A DNA stretch of 9,793 nucleotides from Candidatus Thorarchaeota archaeon (GTDB lineage: Archaea > Asgardarchaeota > Thorarchaeia > Thorarchaeales > Thorarchaeaceae). This document shows, piece after piece, positions 5,236-9,793 of this stretch (its first letter is position 1; each line of letters starts with the position of its first letter). The notes under the pieces were generated by a model. That model did no database searches, was not told the DNA's origin, and saw nothing but the letters and a program-made list of their open reading frames with translations. The stretch spans positions 1 through 9,793 of the forward strand of contig SDOA01000138.1 of NCBI GenBank assembly GCA_004524595.1. The letters run 5' to 3'. The position numbers and the translations under genes are program-made.

Positions 5236-7020
5236 CTAGTTCTTTGTTATTGCAGTGATTCTGTAAACATCACCAACAACTAAAATTGTTGCTGTGAAGT
5301 TATCTCCCACGCCTAGGAACACAAGAGTATACCAATCCGTAATATTCATCCAACTTGCTGTGCCTTCAAGGAACTCATAAGTTGAATTATCTGTCCTTAG
5401 TACAATGTGCTCTTGGCCATCTTTGGTGTAAGATTCTTTTGCATTCACACTGGCTGTGATATTGAAGGTACCTGATGGTTCTTCTTCAACAATACCGCCT
5501 AGTAATGCAATGTAATCAGTTCTTACTGCATGGACAAGTGACTCTCCAGATAGAGAACCACTAAGCGCACGCCAGATGAATCTGTCGACGTTTGATGCAT
5601 CAACTAGACCAAGAGCATGCAATCTCATATTTGATGCAATATACTCTCCAAGATCTTCATCATAATATGCATCAGCCCAATATATTGGTGTATACCAAGT
5701 CCATTTAGTAACTGTGGAACTGATTACAACCGGGTACAGGAGTGGCATGGCTGCATAATAGAATCCACTTGCAACCTGACCAATATCAGCAAGAACATTG
5801 GCCGATGCAGAATCTCCACTGATGTATCCTCTTGTACTAAGATCATGATAGAAGACTTCCGTTGGTGTGGCACGAAATACTCCTGCTAGTGTTTTTTGAG
5901 CTGTTACTGGATGGACTGTAATGAATGCTTCAATCCTTCCGGAGTCTGGATTGAGGAGATATCGTGTATCCTCGTGAATCTCCAATCTGTCACTTGATGG
6001 CGGAATAAACCAGAGGAGACCTCCCGAAAACAGGTCAAATCCCTGCGCTCGACGGAAACTTCCCCACCGTGATATTTGACGTTCAAGCCATTCCTCTGAA
6101 TAAGCTTGAGTAATCCAATCTGGAGTTTCTTCAATTGAATCATAATGGAAGACTGTTCCATTTTCTGCATATACAACCGGTCCAATGGCTCTCTCTACAA
6201 AATCAAAACCTAGAGGAGTTCTGGTCTGAACATAGACCAAGTCACCAGACGGTGTCCATGTGGGATATGCGTATTCATACAATGAGGTCATGTCATTTAA
6301 ATAATTACCAAATTGAATGTTTTTATCCCAAAACAATCCTTCTCCAACAGGAATAGTTGTCGAAGTTATTACCTCTGGTTCTTTGGATTGTGGGTCGTTC
6401 GCGTCTATAACAATGAATCCTTTCACATAATTCTGCGCAAGGACATTCGTAGATATTATCGTACATACCCACACTAATGTGCCATTACGAATTGTGATAT
6501 GTGCAGCAGCTACTATTGCATTTGACCCGAATGGAGATATGTGCTGTTTTGCTACATATTTGGCATATTCCTCAGTTACAAGCCTTACCATATGATCAGG
6601 TATGGGATTTGTAAAAAGAGGCTCATCCGTTTCAGTAATCATAGAGTCAAAGTATTCTGCATTCGAAACCCCTGCTGTCCAACTTATCACCCCTGAGAAC
6701 ATTGGAACTGTGATGAGAATGATAAATCCCAGACATGCGAATGGAACTCGAATCCCCTGAAGCATCTCTTCAATATCTCCACCTGGACGAAACCCACTTG
6801 TAAACATCATAATAGCTCCTAGGCTCATAATGAGACCTAAGATTGCCCAGGGTAATGCTGCAGCAAATAGAAGGCAGATAATTACCCATGCAACTGTCCC
6901 CCATGCGAGACGTAATGGTAGCCATTTAATGAGCATATTGGGTCTTGTAAATCTGGCAGAGAAAGGAATTGGTATTGAATGTGCAATCAGTGATATTAAT
7001 AGAAATAGAAGTACATTCAT
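5236..7020 (-). CDS. Membrane protein with four N-terminal helices and a large extracytoplasmic domain, function unknown
   Basis: The 594-residue protein has hydrophobic segments at about 2-20, 38-56, 57-75 and 92-114, then ~480 residues without a membrane helix. N-x-S/T sequons occur at Asn179, 287, 520, 545, 559 and 574, four within the last 76 residues, which suggests this domain is outside the cell and glycosylated. From memory, the segment order (an AHITIRNGTLVWV strand, GPVVYAENGTVFHYDSIEE, PDWITQAYSEEWLERQI with RWGSFRRAQGF, then GDSASANVLADIG) resembles a bacterial polytopic membrane family whose members carry a duplicated PepSY-like domain, but I cannot name it with certainty. The last ~80 residues look like a separate small beta-domain. 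The ATG at 7018-7020 has a strong ribosome binding site 6 bases upstream. It lies 51 bases downstream of the leuD-type gene on the same strand, so it may be cotranscribed, though no link to leucine synthesis is apparent. Confidence 0.85.
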   Translation of the reverse strand: MNVLLFLLISLIAHSIPIPFSARFTRPNMLIKWLPLRLAWGTVAWVIICLLFAAALPWAILGLIMSLGAIMMFTSGFRPGGDIEEMLQGIRVPFACLGFIILITVPMFSGVISWTAGVSNAEYFDSMITETDEPLFTNPIPDHMVRLVTEEYAKYVAKQHISPFGSNAIVAAAHITIRNGTLVWVCTIISTNVLAQNYVKGFIVIDANDPQSKEPEVITSTTIPVGEGLFWDKNIQFGNYLNDMTSLYEYAYPTWTPSGDLVYVQTRTPLGFDFVERAIGPVVYAENGTVFHYDSIEETPDWITQAYSEEWLERQISRWGSFRRAQGFDLFSGGLLWFIPPSSDRLEIHEDTRYLLNPDSGRIEAFITVHPVTAQKTLAGVFRATPTEVFYHDLSTRGYISGDSASANVLADIGQVASGFYYAAMPLLYPVVISSTVTKWTWYTPIYWADAYYDEDLGEYIASNMRLHALGLVDASNVDRFIWRALSGSLSGESLVHAVRTDYIALLGGIVEEEPSGTFNITASVNAKESYTKDGQEHIVLRTDNSTYEFLEGTASWMNITDWYTLVFLGVGDNFTATILVVGDVYRITAITKN

Positions 7021-7026
7021 ATATTG

Positions 7027-7031
7027 ACCTC
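7027..7031 (-). promoter_or_regulatory. Strong ribosome binding site of the membrane-protein gene
   Basis: On the minus strand GAGGT lies 6 bases before the ATG at 7020, within GAGAGAGGTC. This fixes the start and shows the gene is translated independently even if cotranscribed with the genes before it. The rest of the 51-base gap (7021-7071) shows no clear promoter or terminator. Confidence 0.6.
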
Positions 7032-7071
7032 TCTCGTTGTGATTTCTAATGCCGCTAATACTTCTAGCCTT

Positions 7072-7584
7072 TTAGCGTTTTCCCGCAGTCTGTCTATACC
7101 ACAAAACTGCTCCTCCGGCTTTTAGGAGGTTTAACATTCTCTCAGGGAGTGGTCTACCATGAAGCACATCTCCACTACCCCGAACAGCAAGAGTTCCCTC
7201 AAACAGGTTAACAGTTACTGTTTCTCCATCTTTCACAAGTTTTCCTACATTGGGTAAAATCAGTAGAGGAAGTCCTACATTGAAAGCATTCCTATAGAAG
7301 ATCCTAGCAAAAGACTCAGCAACAACACATCCCACGCCCGATTCGAGAAGTACTTTTGGAGCCTCTTCACGGGATGAGCCACCTCCAAAGTTCCGACCTC
7401 CTATTACAACATCATTCTTTTTTACTTTTGATGCAAAAACTGGTCTGGGAATTTCAAAAGTGTGTTTAGCCATTTCTGAATACTCAAGAAGTGTAAGATA
7501 TTGACCTTGAATTATCTGGTCGGTATCGACATTGTTGCTAAATACCCAGGCTCTTCCTGTGATGTTCTTCAAATCTAATGGCAC
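7072..7584 (-). CDS. leuD: 3-isopropylmalate / homoaconitate dehydratase, small subunit
   Basis: This 170-residue protein matches the normal archaeal small-subunit length (~160-170). It pairs with the large subunit encoded just upstream to isomerise 2- to 3-isopropylmalate (or homocitrate to homoisocitrate). Visible landmarks are NNVDTDQIIQGQYL (residues 17-30) and GGRNFGGGSSREEAPKVL (62-79), the aconitase swivelling-domain signature. Two positions differ from the common form NFGCGSSREHAP: Gly68 replaces Cys and Glu74 replaces His. In the loop after Tyr29-Leu30, where archaeal homoaconitases carry Arg-Thr, this protein has Thr-Leu, favouring the uncharged isopropylmalate substrate, though weakly. 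The start is GTG at 7582-7584, only 3 bases after the large-subunit stop, so translation is probably coupled; an overlapping ATG nearby is out of frame. Leucine synthesis is the simplest role. Confidence 0.9.
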   Translation of the reverse strand: MPLDLKNITGRAWVFSNNVDTDQIIQGQYLTLLEYSEMAKHTFEIPRPVFASKVKKNDVVIGGRNFGGGSSREEAPKVLLESGVGCVVAESFARIFYRNAFNVGLPLLILPNVGKLVKDGETVTVNLFEGTLAVRGSGDVLHGRPLPERMLNLLKAGGAVLWYRQTAGKR

Positions 7585-7587
7585 ATC

Positions 7588-8862
7588 TCATACACTCCTT
7601 GGATCTGTAATTGCACCTTTTAGCGCACTTGCTGCAACAGTGGCTGGTGATGCCAAGTATATTCTCGAGTTTTGATGACCCATCCTTCCTCTAAAGTTCC
7701 GATTAGTACTAGATATACAGACCTCGCCTGCGCCTAACACTCCAAGGTGACCACCTACACACGCTCCACATGTAGAATTGGTGACAATTCCACCTGCATC
7801 CATGAAGATCTTGATCAGCCCTCTGTCAAGAGCCATCATGTACGTCTGTTTACTTGCAGGTGTTATAATAAGTCTGACACCTTGTCGTATCTTTTTACCC
7901 TTCAAAATCTTTGCAGCAATCTCCAAGTCTCCAATCCTACCATTTGTACAAGACCCGATGAACGCTTGATCTATGGGAACACCACTCACATCTCTTACTG
8001 GTTTTCCATTAGTTGGGCTATCTGGAATTGCCACCATGGGCTCAAGAGGCTTTTTCTTAAGATCATATAATCGTGTATCAAGATATTCCGCATCCGAATC
8101 TGGCAAGGTTTCCTTCCACATCTTTGACGGTGCCAGCGATTCCATCCATTTGCGTACATGATTATTCATGAGCATTGGCGCACATTTTGCTCCTGCTTCC
8201 ACAGTCATATTACACATGGTCATACGTTCGCCAACCTTCATGCTATCAATTGTATTTCCGTGGAATTCAATTGATTGGTAGTTAGCTCCATCTGGTCCAA
8301 GATCAGAAATTATCCTGAGAATCAAATCCTTGCTCATCACCGTTTCCGGTAGTTCTCCATTTACTTCAATGCGGATTGATTCGGGTACTCTAAACCAGCA
8401 CGAACCTGTTGCCAGAATTAATGCGGAATCAGTCGCAGCTAAACCTGTTGAAAAAGCATTGAAGGCTCCATAGGTTGTCGAATGAGAGTCACTTCCAATA
8501 ATGAGTTCTCCTGGGGTGATAAGCCCTTGTTCAGGAAGGACATGATGTGATATACCACAGTCGACATCAAAGAAATGGGTGATATTCTGCTCCTTTACAA
8601 AATTTCGATTTCTTCGATGGATTTCGGCGCTATTGATATCCGATGCAGGTGCCCAGTGATCGTTTACGACAACAATGCGCTGTGGATCCCAGACCTTTTC
8701 AAAGTCCATCTCCTTTAGAATTGGGATTATTCTTGAACCCAACACCTCATGGACCATTAGCAAATCTATTCTGGCTTCAACAATGTCCCCTGCAGATGCT
8801 TTTCCATCTGTTGTGTGACTTGCAAGCAATTTCTCTGCAAGAGTTTTGCCCAAATAACTCAC
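7588..8862 (-). CDS. leuC: 3-isopropylmalate / homoaconitate dehydratase, large subunit
   Basis: The 424-residue protein is the aconitase-family catalytic large subunit, at the usual archaeal length (~420). It holds the [4Fe-4S] cluster through Cys305 in IGSCTNGR and Cys365 and Cys368 in STCGACVGGHLGVLG, all present. Other family landmarks are VNDHWAPASD, the GSDSHSTTYGAFNAFSTG segment and the C-terminal NRNFRGRMGH and YLASPATVAASA motifs. With the small subunit it hydrates and dehydrates 2-/3-isopropylmalate in leucine synthesis; archaeal homologues acting on homoaconitate look alike, so the substrate is not proven. The start is GTG at 8860-8862, chosen because GGAG lies 7 bases before it and because the SYLGKTLAEKLLA start is typical of the family. 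It begins 4 bases after the dehydrogenase gene's stop and ends 3 bases before the small subunit, so the three form one operon. Confidence 0.94.
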   Translation of the reverse strand: MSYLGKTLAEKLLASHTTDGKASAGDIVEARIDLLMVHEVLGSRIIPILKEMDFEKVWDPQRIVVVNDHWAPASDINSAEIHRRNRNFVKEQNITHFFDVDCGISHHVLPEQGLITPGELIIGSDSHSTTYGAFNAFSTGLAATDSALILATGSCWFRVPESIRIEVNGELPETVMSKDLILRIISDLGPDGANYQSIEFHGNTIDSMKVGERMTMCNMTVEAGAKCAPMLMNNHVRKWMESLAPSKMWKETLPDSDAEYLDTRLYDLKKKPLEPMVAIPDSPTNGKPVRDVSGVPIDQAFIGSCTNGRIGDLEIAAKILKGKKIRQGVRLIITPASKQTYMMALDRGLIKIFMDAGGIVTNSTCGACVGGHLGVLGAGEVCISSTNRNFRGRMGHQNSRIYLASPATVAASALKGAITDPRSV

Positions 8863-8866
8863 TTCC

Positions 8867-9793
8867 CTACTCCATATTTTTTATTGCATGTATAATTGTG
8901 GTTGCTACGGTCTCCGTGGAACTTGGTGTTATATGACTCCATTCTCCAACACATAGGTCCTGCGTTCTTATCTTGCCTTCTCGTAGTACCGCGGCAACAG
9001 AGTTAGTGACTATCTTTCCTGCATTTAGAATTCTTCTATCTTTGTGTTCAACTCCTAACCAATCCAACATCATTCCCATTGCTAATATAGCTGCTATTGG
9101 ATTGGCTGTGTTTGTTCCTGCATATTTTGGTGCCGAGCCGTGAACTGGTTCAAAGACACCATGTCCGTTTCCAATATTTGCAGCAGGTGCAACACCGAGC
9201 CCTCCCTGTATAGCAGCACCTAAATCTGTGATGATATCTCCAAACTCATTAGGCGCAACCACAACATTGTAGTATTCTGGTTTTCTTATGATCCACTGTG
9301 TCCATGCATCAACATATGCATAATCTCTTTCAATTTTTGGATACAATGCCCCTACTTCATCAAAGACGCCTCTGAAAAGTTGGCAGCCTGCCAGCAGGTT
9401 GCTCTTATCTACACAGGTGACGCGTTTGATACTATCAGCTGGTGCTCCTTTCCCTTTCTTCGCGATATCGAATGCATAACGAATTACTCTCTCTGAACCT
9501 TTCCTGGTTATTACCCGGGAATCAACTGCAATTTCGGGAATTCCTCCTCTGGATAAGATACCACGAGTAGGTGCATAAAGCCCTTCAGTATTTTCTCTGA
9601 CAATAGTCATATTCACATGTTCAGGTCCTTTACCTTTGAGGGGTGTCCATACACCATCATAGAGTTTGACCGGCCTGACATTTGCATAGAGGTCAAGATC
9701 CATTCTGAGACCTATGACCACGCTATATCCTGCGAGGTTTCCGTCTGCTAACCGAATGCTTTTACCTGAACTATCACTTGCGCCAATTGCACC
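8867..9793 (-). CDS. Isopropylmalate/isocitrate dehydrogenase family protein, C-terminal part (5' end missing)
   Basis: The frame stays open to the right edge; 308 residues are visible (numbered from the edge) of an expected ~340-370, so roughly 40-60 N-terminal residues are missing. The GTG at 9719-9721 is internal. This family oxidatively decarboxylates 3-isopropylmalate, isocitrate or homoisocitrate. Substrate arginines are Arg30 and Arg40 in [14 protein letters not shown] and Arg66 in RENTEGLY; catalytic Tyr73 and Lys130 (DKSN), and metal-binding Asp162, Asp186 and Asp190 (FGDIITDLG), are all present. Hydrophobic Val-Val-Ile just before GLR, where isocitrate enzymes carry polar residues, and the leuC/leuD neighbours favour isopropylmalate (a leuB role). 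Yet HGSAPKYAG (Lys223-Tyr224) has the Lys-Tyr pair that binds NADP in bacterial isocitrate dehydrogenase, where isopropylmalate enzymes usually have Asp. The gene ends 4 bases before leuC and appears to lead the operon within view. Homoisocitrate dehydrogenase remains possible. Confidence 0.9.
   Translation of the reverse strand, partial: GAIGASDSSGKSIRLADGNLAGYSVVIGLRMDLDLYANVRPVKLYDGVWTPLKGKGPEHVNMTIVRENTEGLYAPTRGILSRGGIPEIAVDSRVITRKGSERVIRYAFDIAKKGKGAPADSIKRVTCVDKSNLLAGCQLFRGVFDEVGALYPKIERDYAYVDAWTQWIIRKPEYYNVVVAPNEFGDIITDLGAAIQGGLGVAPAANIGNGHGVFEPVHGSAPKYAGTNTANPIAAILAMGMMLDWLGVEHKDRRILNAGKIVTNSVAAVLREGKIRTQDLCVGEWSHITPSSTETVATTIIHAIKNME
8870..8873 (-). promoter_or_regulatory. Ribosome binding site of leuC inside the end of the dehydrogenase gene
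   Basis: On the minus strand GGAG overlaps the last codons and stop of the dehydrogenase gene and sits 7 bases before the GTG start of leuC. This arrangement supports the GTG start and translational coupling. A similar GGAG, 10 bases upstream (7595-7598), precedes the GTG of leuD inside the end of leuC. Confidence 0.5.

Noticed and set aside
8643..8936. 97-residue plus-strand open frame across the dehydrogenase/leuC border
   Set aside because: It is antisense to two well-supported genes and has no family features.

Overview
The window looks archaeal, and an Asgard archaeon (Thorarchaeota- or Lokiarchaeota-like) is the best guess. This rests on four things seen together: a large single-pass surface protein built from repeats with a Trp-Asp-Arg start motif, a small protein with the pattern of the longin/roadblock-like proteins abundant in Asgard genomes, a short DUF35-type zinc-ribbon protein next to an acyl-CoA dehydrogenase, and archaeal-type leucine biosynthesis genes. 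There is no rRNA or other marker gene, so the assignment is inference. Coding density is high; no gene-free stretch reaches 300 bases, and I see no mobile element, CRISPR array or RNA gene.

Left half, + strand. (1) Positions 3-2894: the 3' part of a long surface-protein gene entering from the left edge. About five ~95-residue extracellular repeats are followed by one membrane helix and a ~320-residue very acidic cytoplasmic tail that ends in two copies of a 37-residue motif. A hairpin terminator follows. (2) 2967-3287 is a short zinc-ribbon/OB-fold acyl-CoA-binding (DUF35-type) protein. (3) 3351-4520 is an acyl-CoA dehydrogenase, followed by a second terminator. Genes 2 and 3 probably serve acyl-CoA (fatty- or branched-acid) metabolism together. 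(4) 4627-5190 is a longin-like protein with a C-terminal CPLG/CPxH motif.

Right half, - strand. Reading right to left, an isopropylmalate/isocitrate-dehydrogenase-family gene (8867 to beyond the right edge), the large subunit (leuC-type, 7588-8862) and the small subunit (leuD-type, 7072-7584) of an isopropylmalate/homoaconitate isomerase are separated by only 3-4 bases and are clearly one operon. They supply the hydration/dehydration and oxidative decarboxylation steps of 2-oxoacid chain elongation, most simply leucine synthesis. Some 51 bases downstream on the same strand is a polytopic membrane protein of unknown function (5236-7020) with a large extracytoplasmic domain carrying six N-glycosylation sequons. 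The two halves converge at 5191-5235, where a hairpin and a T-tract on the minus strand can end transcription.

Most unusual items: the surface protein's acidic tail with its paired 37-residue C-terminal motif; the longin-like protein with a putative metal-binding C-terminus; and the dehydrogenase's Lys-Tyr pair at the place that sets NAD versus NADP preference in this family.
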